Origin: Echria macrotheca
Lineage: Eukaryota; Ascomycota; Sordariomycetes; Sordariales; Schizotheciaceae
NCBI GenBank assembly: GCA_030411725.1
Contig: MU839837.1
Coordinates: forward strand, 248,001 to 312,000
Reading direction: 5' to 3'
DNA: 64,000 bases
The notes below the pieces were generated by a model. The model saw nothing but the letters and a program-made list of their open reading frames with translations, was not told the DNA's origin and searched no databases. Position numbers and translations under genes: made by a program. This document shows, piece after piece, positions 48,265 through 58,562 of the stretch (positions are counted from its first letter, which is position 1; each line of letters starts with the position of its first letter).

Positions 48265-49565
48265 CGGGTTAAGAAAATAGTCAAATACGTTAGTCTAGTT
48301 ATCGCGCTAACTATAACTACTATAGTCTAGTTAATACCTTAACTACTAACCAGACTACTGTAGCTACTGTAGTTAGTAGTCTGACTACAGTAGTCAGTGA
48401 GTAAAAATAATAAAAATAATTATTAATAGCTTTTTAATTAATAATTTATAGTAGTATATAAGATATATTTATTATAAGTTGAATTAAAGAATTAAATATA
48501 TAATTAGTTATCTTTTATCTATAGATATTTGCCTTATAAAGCTTATAAATAGTTGAAAAAGCATTAAAACTTAGTTAATAATTCTAAGTATGAAGAAAAA
48601 AGTAAAATGCGCTAACACTAGCGAATAGTAATATTTGTGACTTATCTATGAATATTTTAAAAATAGGTTATTACGGTTAGTGAATTTTAAAAGGGGTATT
48701 TAAAATTAAGATTTCCACTTTGACCTAATTGCAGCTGTTTATATACTTCGATTTCCAATCATTTCTTAAAATTCCAAATTAACGTAAAAGCTTGGAGTGG
48801 GTTATATATACAATAGATAGTATATATTTTTAATGTAAGGCAAAAACATATTTATTAACTACCTCGGTAACGGGTATTAAGGGTAAGAAATAGCAAAACC
48901 CGGAATTTTAATCAGTAAACCTACTAAAAGTAAGAAGGTTTTTACGCTAACTAGAATATAATTATACCGATATATATAACTGCTTTTATTTAAAGCTCAT
49001 ACGGTTAGTAGTCTCTTAAATTGAATTAGAAATTGATGTTATAATTGAAGGCTAATTGCAACTTTTTATACCCATCGATTTTAAATTCTATTTTACAATT
49101 TTAGGGTACATGGTAATATTATACTAATATACAATTATTGGCTTACAGGTAGGATATTGAATACTATAAGCATACCGTATATACTTTTAAGATCGCTTAA
49201 TTATCAGGCAAAGGCTAGTAAATTTAAATTCTACGCTATAACGTATTTAAAACGTAAATAAATTACATAGCCTCTATTAAAAGCTAATAATTTTAATAAT
49301 TACTAATGCTTTTATTATCAATAAGTATATTATCACCCGTTATATATTATATCTCTTATTTTTATTAGTATTAAAATCTAAATTTAGAGTATTAGTAGGC
49401 TTTTGATTAGTTTGCAATTAAAAATAATATTCTATATTTAACTAATAATTAGACTACAGTAGTCAGTAGTCAGACTACTGACTACCGTAGTTTAGTTAGT
49501 CACAGCGCTGACTACTGTAGTTAGTGATTATTGACTAATGACTACTGACTAATTTGCTAACCCTG
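48265..49565 (-). mobile_element. Family B copy B8, reversed
   Basis: Family B interior in reverse, with a clear distal end GACTAATTTGCTAACCCTG at 49565. The proximal end (CGGGTTAAGAAAATAGTC) is poorly preserved and approximate. Confidence 0.6.
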
Positions 49566-50390
49566 CTGGGAATATTTCTTATAGTATATAAACTCCTTTT
49601 ATATATACTCGGTACGTATAAGTCCTTAGTACTTACTTATATACTTTTTGTAATTTACTTGATCAGGTTTTTTTACGCCTGGAATATAACTATAACAAAG
49701 TAAAAAAAATATAAAAAGAGTGAAAATAGGGGTTTAAGGGTAAAAGTCACGAGCACAGGGCCCAGGCCTAACTCGTGCTGGCATATATTCACAGTTAGGA
49801 TTTTAAGGTGCTGACCTTAGAATTCTGGCAATTCTTTTGGAAGGCTGGTTAATTGGGTGTGGGTCTGGTTGAAAGTCGTGACAGTAAATGAAGAAAAGAA
49901 GTTGGCCTACAATAGGTATATTTTCCCTTTACTTCTTAAATAGCTCGAATTTTAGTGTGTTCTGGTAGGTTTTAAACGTTTTTAATAATAATAATAAAAA
50001 ATAAATAAAAACAAGCGGGGTATAGTCGGTTTTAGGTAGATACGCCCCCTTAGTATATTTCGGTTGGTTAATTATATGGGGAAAAGTTCCTATAATAAAA
50101 AGTAGGTTCTAAACCGGTTGCGCACAAGCTACTCAACTATATATAAATAAATAGCTGGCTCTCCCCGCTCGGATTTATTTCTTTCCTTTCTGCGTTATAT
50201 TATTACTACTGAAGCTACTGTTCCTGATTTAGTACACTTTCAGTGTAATCGCTAAATTGCTGTGGAAGTATCGACCCCAGTATAAGCCCGCTTTTAACCC
50301 TTTGGCTTGAATAATCTTTACATCGCGGGACTGTAACCTGCGTTGCGTTAACCGGCTGTAGCTGGATAAATCGGGGGGGTCAACACTTAT
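49566..50390 (-). mobile_element. Retroposon D, second copy (D'), tail missing
   Basis: The reverse complement matches D through CAGCCGGTTAACGCAACGCAGG, GTCGATACTT..ACAGCAATTTA, CTTTTCCCCAYATAA and GGCGTARAARAGCCTGAT. The hairpin tail is absent where B8 begins. The 139-bp element at 49745-49883 is inserted in it. Confidence 0.6.
49745..49883 (-). mobile_element. 139-bp TGTCACGA...TCGTGAC element with 5-bp TSD
   Basis: Inverted ends (A/T)GTCACGA. Exact 5-bp duplication GTAAA (49740-49744, 49884-49888). The best-preserved member of the family also found at 13635, 24063 and 51453. Solo LTR is the favoured reading. Confidence 0.72.
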
Positions 50391-50451
50391 TACGAGTACA
50401 TACGGGGGCTCCAGCCCAATTCTCGCAAATGCGAGAGGAGCGTTGGATATT

Positions 50452-50517
50452 TTATTTGTCTCAAACCGTAGGAAGCAGAAGGCTTCCACCCCTAAGGGGT
50501 AGGCGGTCCCTTTTCTA
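50452..50517 (-). mobile_element. SINE-like copy S3, 5'-truncated (13-bp TSD)
   Basis: 66 bp, exact duplication AGCGTTGGATATT (50439-50451, 50518-50530). Reads on the minus strand as the 3' two thirds of S1/S2 and ends TGAGACAAATAA. 5' truncation with an intact 3' end is typical of LINE-driven insertion. Confidence 0.76.
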
Positions 50518-50530
50518 AGCGTTGGATATT

Positions 50531-51452
50531 ATAAATTGCGTTATTAAAAGTCATTTTAATACGGGCGGTTACGGCTTTTCCATTCTTTCTTTTTCAACGG
50601 ATATTAGAACCTTCTTAGGTAGGTTAATAGGCTTGTAACTATTACGAAGCACGAGAGTATTTGGTAATTTGCAACTAATTAGTTTGCGTAGAATCCATTC
50701 TTATAAGTTAAGTAAACGAAATAGGAAAAAAGCTATTTACGCGTTGTACGCGTATAAGAGTAATTGCGTATGGTTGAAATAATGTTGTTTAAGGTTAGGG
50801 AGTTTAGGAATTTAGGGGTCCGAACCTGTAACACGCCCCGTACCGCATACTACTATTAATCTAGCTTTAGAATCCAGTCCGAGCATATTTCCTTTTCACC
50901 TTATACTTGTTATTTTAGTTGAATATCATCATTCCTTACTTTTAAATCCTTATATTTATTAAAGCATCACCTTAACAAATTTAATAAAAGCAGTTAAAAA
51001 CTAGAGTTTTTATTTCAAGTTGATTATAATTTTAGAAGTTTATTTTTATAGGAAAAGGGCGTTAGAAAACTATTTATCAAAAAAGGAATTTAAAAAATGC
51101 GTATACTAACTTTCAATATGTACGTATAGCTGCTAATTTCTTTTAGCGGCTAGTTGCTACTAATTATTAACAGCTTCTAAAGTAACCTTGAAATTTCTAG
51201 TAAATAGTAATTTTAAGATAGAATCCATTTTATTGTAATATTTTAATAGTAATATAGTTAATTTTAAAGTATATATAATCTTTTTTATTTTTTTTTAAAG
51301 AAAAAATTAAAAAGTTAAAATACGAGCATGCGCACCGAGTTCTTTTCATAAATTAAATATAGTTTTATTTGGTTGTTATTTTTTAAAACGTGTTTTTAAA
51401 CTAGGTTTAATTAAATCTTATACTTAAAACTTAAAATAATGCTCTATTAATA
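50531..51452. other. Unassigned, AT-rich
   Basis: No element ends or gene recognised. Partly moderate AT content. Confidence 0.35.
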
Positions 51453-51582
51453 CTATGATGGTTGGGTCTCTGGACCTACACCCAATGAGCTAACCTTCCA
51501 AAAGGATGGCCAGAATTCTAAGGTCAGCACCTCAGAACTCTAACTGTGGATATATAATAGAACGACCCGCTAGGGCCGTAAC
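51453..51582 (+). mobile_element. 130-bp TGTCACGA-type element with 5-bp TSD
   Basis: Same length as 24063-24192, right end GGGCCGTAAC. Direct repeats TAATA flank it (51448-51452, 51583-51587). Confidence 0.62.
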
Positions 51583-51599
51583 TAATACGGTTCTATATG

Positions 51600-54236
51600 A
51601 ATTAAATATATTATTTAATATAACGAAACTGAATGTAATTTAATATAAGAAAAGTATGTATATGTTTAAAACGAAAGTTAACTTTATATAAAGTAGAAAT
51701 TATATCAATAAAACACTTAGCTGCAACTTGGGTACCGGACCGGTAGGCAAGAATTTATCAACTGATAACAGCTGCCCACTGAAAAGTTTAGCAGCTATGC
51801 GCACCTATTAAATCTCATTCGAAACCCAAACGCCAAAGCTACGGCGAGCTTGTGGTGTTCGCTTATGAGGGGCCCTAGCCAAAAGGAAGAACGATGACCG
51901 AGTATATAAGGCCGTAAGGAAGAAACTCTGCTACCTTTTCGGTATTGACAGGGCAGATTTCAGGGGTTCCGGGATTGAGCTTATCTTCCGGTGGCGGTTG
52001 TTAAATCGTTTGACTGAGGGTGGAGCGTTGCTCTTCCCGGGCTGAGGCTAAGGACCTGTATAGATAGCTGTATAATATGCGTACGGCGTTGTACGGGATC
52101 TTTTCTATTATTCAGGTGGCATATGTTGACCGTATTTTTCACTGAGTTGTGGAGAGGCTTTGCGCTATGTGGTCTGGAATATGAGTGAGGGTGAGGAATT
52201 CGGATGGGACTTAGAAACTGTTTAGTCCTTGAACCCTAATCTCCTGCTGTGTACGGCTTTGTATGCTTTGCAGGCTGTGAAATAAGTTCCGCATGATGGT
52301 ACAAAGGGAGATGGGGACGTAGATATGAGCTAGATAGTGCCCAGCAGATTGATGCATGGTGGTTGGAACCGCGACCTAAATCCCGCTTGGCATAACATCT
52401 TCCTCCGAAGCAGAGTGACAGACCCTGGTCGTGATTTTAACCCTGCCGTCGAGTTAGCTTTGGTATTATGTTGCTCTGGGGGAAGTGAATCTACTGGTAA
52501 CTAAATTGACGTGTGAAGAAAGAAAATCTCTTGTCTCTTTTTAAAAGTATGTTGGGAGAAGAATCTTCTTCTCTACAACTTACTTTCAGCGCCTCCATTA
52601 CAACTGGCAAACCCATCCCACCATATCACCCCCCTCAACAAAAGGCGAGAAAGTCGTCATCCCCAAGAAATGAAGTAAATACTGTGTCTCCGCGGACACG
52701 ACAGCTCTATATTGTTCTTGTAGTCAAGGTGCCAACAGGTAATCGAAAATAAATATTAACCAAGTCCCGTTCATTTTTAAATACACACTCCCCAGAGAAC
52801 ACGAATAGTGATTGTATCGAGACCTTTTCATATTTCAAGCAACCTGACCCCATAGTACCGATGTGGTAATTCCGTACGTAGGATGCCCTTGTATAGCTCC
52901 GTAGAGTTCCCGGGTGTGTTGTGTGGTCAGCTAGTTGGTTGTGCGGTTTCGTCAGCCAGAGGGGGTTATACCTTTCTTCGGGTTCTTTGGGTATCGAGCT
53001 GCCTCTGGAGTCCAACCCAGACAACCCAGCGCATCTGTGAATCGACCTACATCTCTCTGAATATCCATGGCCCGGGGGTGGCCAGCGTGGGTATTGGTGC
53101 TCCCTTGTCTGGCTCCCATGTGGGGGTGTATGGTGTGTTGTATTATATGTTCACTGGCATGATATTGGCTTCCGATATGGTGAGCGCCGTCCATATTGGG
53201 CAACCACTAATCCAGTCTCTCTGCGAATGTGTACCGACAAAGAAAACCGACGAGAATCCAAGCTCATGCATAGCTATACGGAATTCAAAGGTCTAAGTCT
53301 AATATCAAACTTGGACACCGAGCTGCCCTAGTAATCATACTCGGTTCACCCGTAGCATCCAGTTAGGTAAATAGAAATTTCCCGCGGAGGACGTAGAGTA
53401 AGTATGCGAAACGCCCCGCAAGCCTCGCTGCCTTGGGAGGTGGTGACAAGGAAACACAAAGCACCCCGGTAGATTGGGGTCAGCTGAACACAGAAGCTTA
53501 TTGTCCATCTCATCTCTGTATCTCGGCGTAGCCGCCAGCCCAAAATAGGCAGCAATTGGCACTAGGATTGATGCACATATTAGTCGCCTTATAGACAAAG
53601 TTCGGATAAAACCAACAGCACCAGGGTGCCGCCAAATAGGTATCCCATGAGAGGTGGCAAGTCGTTCGAGTATGAGAAGCAGGGCCGCATAGCAACCAAC
53701 TTCCCGGGTGCTGGTGATGGAACAGACACAACAAACTAGTTTCCACAGCACAGCATATCCATCTTCCAGAACGCCGTCAGATGCATTTGATCGTGGTGGT
53801 TGATTCTACTGATCACTGAAAATGGGATGAGGCTGTGACTCGTGATCTCCAGCGAGTTCCGCACTTTTGTGTTTGTCCTCGATTCATAGCCCATGGAAAC
53901 AAAAATTTGCTCGAGAAATTATCAATTTGGCTCGGCAAAGCTACCCGAGAGTCTAGATAGTCGTGGAACTGACGAACTTTTTTTCAACGCCGAGAACACC
54001 AGACAGGTGATAGACCCTCGAGCGGCGCCGAACGACGCTGGCACACAAATATAAATTCCCTTCCAATACTGCTTCACTTCGATCTTCTTTCTTCCTCCAT
54101 GCCACCAAACTTCCTCGTCACAGTTGGATCGCACCTCAAAGCAACCAGCCACCCAAACCACAAAGATTTGTTTATTTGAAGCACACTGACCTCCTTTCTT
54201 CCTCCTCGCTCCCTTTCACCCGCCAAAGGAACGAAA
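51600..54236. other. 2.6 kb of normal composition, no recognised gene
   Basis: Transition out of the repeat block. Open frames occur at 52513-52752 (+), 52883-53296 (+), 52707-53024 (-) and 53335-53751 (-), the longest 138 codons, but none has recognisable domains, and overlapping frames on both strands look equally good. It may hold decayed genes, a non-coding RNA or an orphan. 54100-54230 is probably the pyrimidine-rich leader of the next gene. Confidence 0.45.
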
Positions 54237-55060
54237 ATGCCCAAGGTAGCGACCCGGAGAGTGAAGGAGCGGCTCACCCTCCGGCTTCAAACCGCCCAGA
54301 ACGACAATACGCGGGTCACGATCATAAACCCGCCCTGTGCCGGCTGCACCACCCGAATTCTGAACAGGGGCGTGAAGAAGGCCTACGGAAAGGTGCCAGG
54401 CATCTTCGGGGGGAAGATATGCTGCTTTGTCCTTGACAGTAAGTGCTCCAAACACCCCTTATTAAATATCCACATCAAGGACTGAAGGCTGACCAACTTG
54501 TCTGAAACAGCCGAAGAGGAGACCAAGCCATGCTTGTCGTGTGCTGTGGCACACGAAACATGTTGTACGGTCAGTATCTGTCCCCAGTCCTGCTCCCTCT
54601 CTTCATTCCCCTCGCCTGATCAGAACACTCCCGGTGTTCCCGGGCGGGCGCTGCCCGGGCCGGCGATCACCCAGCTGCCCCTTCCGTTGGAATCTCAGCA
54701 TATCTGTGTCTCCCGTGATGAACGGCTCGCCGGGCCGGCGACCACCCAGCTGCTTCTTCCGTCTCACCGCGAATTTCTCCCCATGGATATCCGATGCTAA
54801 CTTCCGGTATTTAGGTTGGCGACGCGCTCGCGGAGGCTGCGAAGCAGCTGTACGACTCGTACAGCGCGGCCTATGACGCGAAACAGGGCGGGTCGCCAGG
54901 GGCGACCGAAGCCTCCCTGTTCGAGGTTTACGCCGCGCGCATCAAGGAGCACCCGGATCCAGATAACGTCCTGAAGATGAGGCGCCAGCCCCCAAATAAC
55001 AACGGGGACCAAACTGATGGGTCCGAGCCCGGCAGCAGCAATGCTGCTGTGGCTCAATAG
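54237..55060 (+). CDS. Small Cys-rich protein, unknown function
   Basis: Three exons, 54237-54438, 54511-54569 and 54815-55060, giving 168 aa. Introns are 72 bp (donor GTAAGT) and 245 bp (donor GTCAGT, branch-like GCTAAC before TTAG). The N-terminal half is basic and carries Cys pairs PPCAGC, ICCF, KPCLSC and ETCC within about 55 residues, a possible metal-binding or disulfide cluster. After it comes a helical segment (GDALAEAAKQLYDSYSAAYDAK, LFEVYAARIKEHPDPDNVLKMRRQ) and a Gly/Asn/Ser tail. No signal peptide. Family not recognised. The long second intron contains a 33-bp direct repeat. The third exon choice rests on frame continuity only. Confidence 0.55.
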
Positions 55061-55556
55061 GCGCTGGCGATGGGTTCTGGCGGGATGGAGATGGGCATCA
55101 TTCGGGTGCGGTTGTTCTTCTGGATGGGTCAGAAGGGGGGAAGTGGACCAACACCTGATGTGTAGTCAACATCCCAAGCTCATTCCAGCTGAGGTCCGCT
55201 GGGCAAGAGAGGTAGATAGGCCAGACAGACTTCCGTCGGTGAAATTGAGGGTTTTCAGACTGTTGTTCTGACGAAGAGCCGAACCGCAGCGAAACACATC
55301 ACCGGAGACCTAGATGCAATCAACGAAGAGACGAAAGTGAATTCAGGCGCATGCATCAAGCCCCCGTGTTGATGACGCTACACATTACACTCGACTACTA
55401 CAATGACAGCCCTGATGTCTGAATGGAAACGCCTCCGGATGCAATGTACTATAGGAAATGCCCCGTGGGAATCTATATTATACACATAGGCGGCCACCTA
55501 GCATCTGGGACCTGCCCGCCCTCCCCGATTCGCCAGCTTCTCTAGGTTATATGGAA
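55061..55556. other. Convergent intergenic, Cys-rich gene and KGD2
   Basis: 3' flanks; no gene or RNA recognised. Confidence 0.45.
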
Positions 55557-57020
55557 TTACAGAAGCATCTTCCGAGGATCCTCAATGTATTCCTTCACCT
55601 TGACCAGGAACTGGACGGCTTCTCTGCCATCAAGCAGCCGGTGGTCATAGGTAAGGGCAAGATACATCATGGGCCTGATCTCTACCTTGCCGTTGATGGC
55701 GACTGGCCGCTCCTTGATCGCGTGCAGGCCGAGTACAGCGGTTTGGGGGAGGTTGATGATGGGTGTTCCCATCAGCGAGCCAAAGACACCTCCGTTGCTG
55801 ATGGTGAACGTTCCACCGGCCATGTCCTCGATCGTTAGCTTACCATCACGCGCCTGTAAAGTCACTCAATCAGCCTCAGTCACATTAGATGCATCGCTCA
55901 GGTCTTACCTTCTTGCCCATGTCGGCAATCGCTTTCTCGATCCCAACCATATCCAAAGCCTCAACATTGCGTACAACTGGTGTCACAAGACCCTTTTCGG
56001 TCGCAACCGCAACGCTGATATCCACGTAGTCCCGGTAGACAATCGTATCGCCACCGTTCGGACCCTCGATCGAGGCATTGACTACAGGAAGGTCACGCAT
56101 GGCGAGAACGCAGGCTCGAGAGAATGCGCTCATGAAGCCGAGCTTTACTCCCGTCTTCTTCAGGATCTCATCCTTGTACGCCTTGCGGAAGTCCATCAGG
56201 GCAGACATATCGACTTCGTTGAAGGTCGTCAGCGACGCCGCCGTGTTCTGGGACTGCTTCAGGCGCTCAGCGATGCGGAGCCGCATGCGGTTCATCTTGA
56301 CCTGAACGGGCGGGTCAGCAGCTTCCCAGAGAACAGTATACATGTGCCACTTACTCTCCGCTCCTCGCGGTTGCCAAGGGTGACGGGAGCGTCCTTGCTA
56401 CCTTGCGCGGGCTTGCTCTCTTGCTTCGGCGGCGCAGGCTCCTTCTTCTCAGCCGCAGGAGGAGCAGGCTTGCTCTCTTCCGGCTTGGGCTCCGAGGTCT
56501 TTTCAGGTGCGGCTTCCTTCTCGGGGGCAGGTTCCTTAGGGGTTTCTTTCGACTCCGAAGGCGCAGGCTTGTCACCTCCAGATGGTGCGCCGCCAGCCTC
56601 TAGGCGGGCGAGATCCTGGCCTACCACGACGGTATCTTCCTCATTGGCAAGGAGCTCCTTGAGGACACCCGCCTCCGGCGCATTGACCGCCACGTCAATC
56701 TGCAATTGAGTCATGCGTCAGGATTGAGGGTTAGGATGGGCAGCTTGGATGCGCACCTTGTCTGTCTCAATTGTCGCGATTTCCTCGTCCTGCTCGACAA
56801 AGTCGCCCACTTTCTTGTTCCACTGCTTCAATGTGCCTTCGCTGATCGACTCTGCCATCGGTGGCACCTTGATCATGGTGTCGGCATAAGTTCGAACATG
56901 CTGGAACTGGATCGGGAGCTGGCGCAGCGCAGGATTGACATTGTAAAGCGACAGCCTTGGAGTGCCGCGAATCGACACGGGAAGCCCCCGCGAGAGGGTT
57001 TTGAGCTGGGCTAGGCGCAT
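55557..57020 (-). CDS. KGD2: Dihydrolipoyl succinyltransferase (E2 of 2-oxoglutarate dehydrogenase)
   Basis: Four exons on the minus strand: 57020-56757, 56699-56355, 56301-55909, 55853-55557; 432 aa. Introns are 53-57 bp and all phase 0. The E2 subunit transfers succinyl groups to CoA in the mitochondrial TCA cycle. Residues 1 to about 45 are an Arg-rich mitochondrial presequence ending near HVRTYAD. The lipoyl domain spans about 48-125, with lipoylated K88 in ETDK, right at the first intron. A Pro/Ala/Glu/Lys linker of about 80 residues follows. I see no clear E1/E3-binding domain, as usual for fungal and animal KGD2. The catalytic domain starts VKMNRMRLRIAERLKQSQ and carries the active site TYDHRLLDG, with H405 and D409. 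First donor is GTGCGC, weaker than the others. Confidence 0.95.
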
Positions 57021-57559
57021 GTTGGGGCTTGCACAGCTGGAGGTCGAAACAGGTCGAAGGGAGCGGGAGTGGGCGCGGGCGTGCGTGAGCTTCGAGGGAA
57101 TTCGGCGATGCGGAAAGTGATGATGTTATGTAAGGTACCAGGAAATTTTAGCCGCAGTCACCTCCCGACCAATTCCAAGCCCAGCGTACGGATAGCCGGC
57201 CGTCCTTGCAGCCGGATGCCCCGGTGCCGTTGGAGCTGCCTGCTGGGGCATAGTTGTTCCAGCCGAAAGCTCAATCCACCCACTCAAGCCTGAGGCAGCA
57301 ACAGCTTGCTGCACGCGCGAGTTCCTTCTCCAATCGAGCACCTCAATTGCTCGACTGGAACTCGAGTCGACGACACACCCGCCAATCTGCGCAGTATCGC
57401 AAGGCGCAAACAGCCCCGATACTAAGGAGAGGGATTCTCGCATTCAGTTGTGGGACCTGCTGTCTACTTGGCTGTTGAAGCGGCCACCGGTCGCCCCCAA
57501 TCGATCCCAATCCACGTCTCGGAAAAGCAGAGAGGGCGCCTGACGCGGAACACGTCGCC
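57021..57559. promoter_or_regulatory. Bidirectional promoter region KGD2 / NDUFB9, CCAAT-rich
   Basis: 539 bp between two divergent mitochondrial genes. CCAAT pentamers on the plus strand at 57169-57173, 57330-57334, 57497-57501 and 57507-57511. CCAAT is the binding core of the fungal HAP complex, which controls respiratory genes. Sites are seen; co-regulation is inferred. Confidence 0.5.
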
Positions 57560-58070
57560 ATGTCGACAAACCAAGCTGCTCTGTAAGTCGAATAACGTCA
57601 AGCGGACAGTAGACGGCCAGCCTCCTGACGCACTTAGGTCGCTGTATCGGCGCTCCCTGAAGCTCGCCCTCGATTGGACTGTGCATCGGCACCTGTGGCG
57701 CGGCCAAGCTCTCTACATCCGCTCGTTGTTCGAAAAGAATCGCAATGTTTCCGATCCGAGGCAACAACGGGTCCGTCCCAGCCATGTCTTACGCTCACAA
57801 TCAATTGGCTGACACTGGCTCCCAGGCGTTGCTCAAGGAGACAGAGAAGCTGCTCGAGAAATGGAAGCATCCCGATCCTTATTTGCATCCCACTGCACCC
57901 GGAGGCGAGTAACAAACCGATCAATATGTCTCGCACTCTTGACTGACTGTCCTACAGGTTCAAAATACGAGAGAAATCTACCTGTCCACAACCTTGATCG
58001 TAAGGCGTGCCTCCTGGCCCGTCTAACCCTGCTAACGTTGAATCTAGCACCTCCGCCGTTAAAGTTCTGA
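57560..58070 (+). CDS. Complex I LYR subunit, NDUFB9/B22 type
   Basis: Five small exons: 57560-57582, 57638-57770, 57826-57904, 57958-57999, 58048-58070; 99 aa. The N-terminal half has the LYR motif at residues 10-12 (SLYRRSLKLALDW) followed by ALYIRSLFEKNRNVSDPRQQ, then LLKETEKLLEKWKHPDPYLHPTAPGGSKYERNLPV and the conserved C-terminus PPPPLKF. It is an accessory subunit of mitochondrial NADH:ubiquinone oxidoreductase that docks an acyl carrier protein through the LYR fold. The third intron (57905-57957) starts GCGAGT rather than GT; only this GC-AG choice keeps the family-conserved frame. The second intron uses donor GTCCGT. Short introns of 48-55 bp. Divergent from KGD2. Confidence 0.9.
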
Positions 58071-58562
58071 TCGACTCGGGAGTGGGAGTGGGACGGACCG
58101 GGCTGTATATAAGCATCAGGACAGGAAATATAGAAATGTGAGATTTCAAGCCAACCTGCTTTCAGAGCGTGGACTTGGTCAGCTCCGCGATGCCGTCTTC
58201 GGTTTTCGCCGTATCTCCTGCCGAGTTCTCTTTCGCGCGTCAAGTAACTCTGTTTCTCGTCAGCTGTTGACAGGACTGGCAGGTGCTATGTCTCTGGCGA
58301 TCCAGCATGCCCCGAACTTGGAGCTCGAAGTTCGAACTGGTGAGAGACAGAGCAAAAGCATTCCGTCGCTGCAGAGTACGTCACAGACACTTGACAGAAA
58401 TTAGATGTTCTGAAGGTATTTCATTCATGACCATGACCGACCCATCATGGGATTAATGTACAGCCCAAACGCATAAAAGCAACCATGACCCTAGACCGTG
58501 ACCCCTTATCATGAACCCAAACTGTGCTGACCGGAAAAAACAGAAACCAACGCTAAACCCAT
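58071..58562. other. Convergent intergenic, NDUFB9 and H2A
   Basis: 3' flanks; no gene recognised. The H2A 3' UTR probably lies in the right part. Confidence 0.45.

Larger units (their letters stand above)
13560..51600. other. AT-rich RIP-type repeat block (about 38 kb)
   Basis: Base composition changes near 13.6 kb from roughly balanced to strongly AT with abundant TpA, and returns near 51.6 kb. No long open frame occurs in the block. Homologous repeat copies differ mainly by C/T and G/A transitions, as RIP produces. Known analogues are H3K9-methylated heterochromatin islands, pericentromeres and subtelomeres of ascomycetes; no telomere repeat array is present. Individual elements are listed separately. 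Confidence 0.85.

Noticed and set aside
53335..53751. 138-codon frame (minus) right of the repeat block
   Set aside because: No recognised domain and overlapping frames are similarly open; kept only as part of the unassigned stretch.
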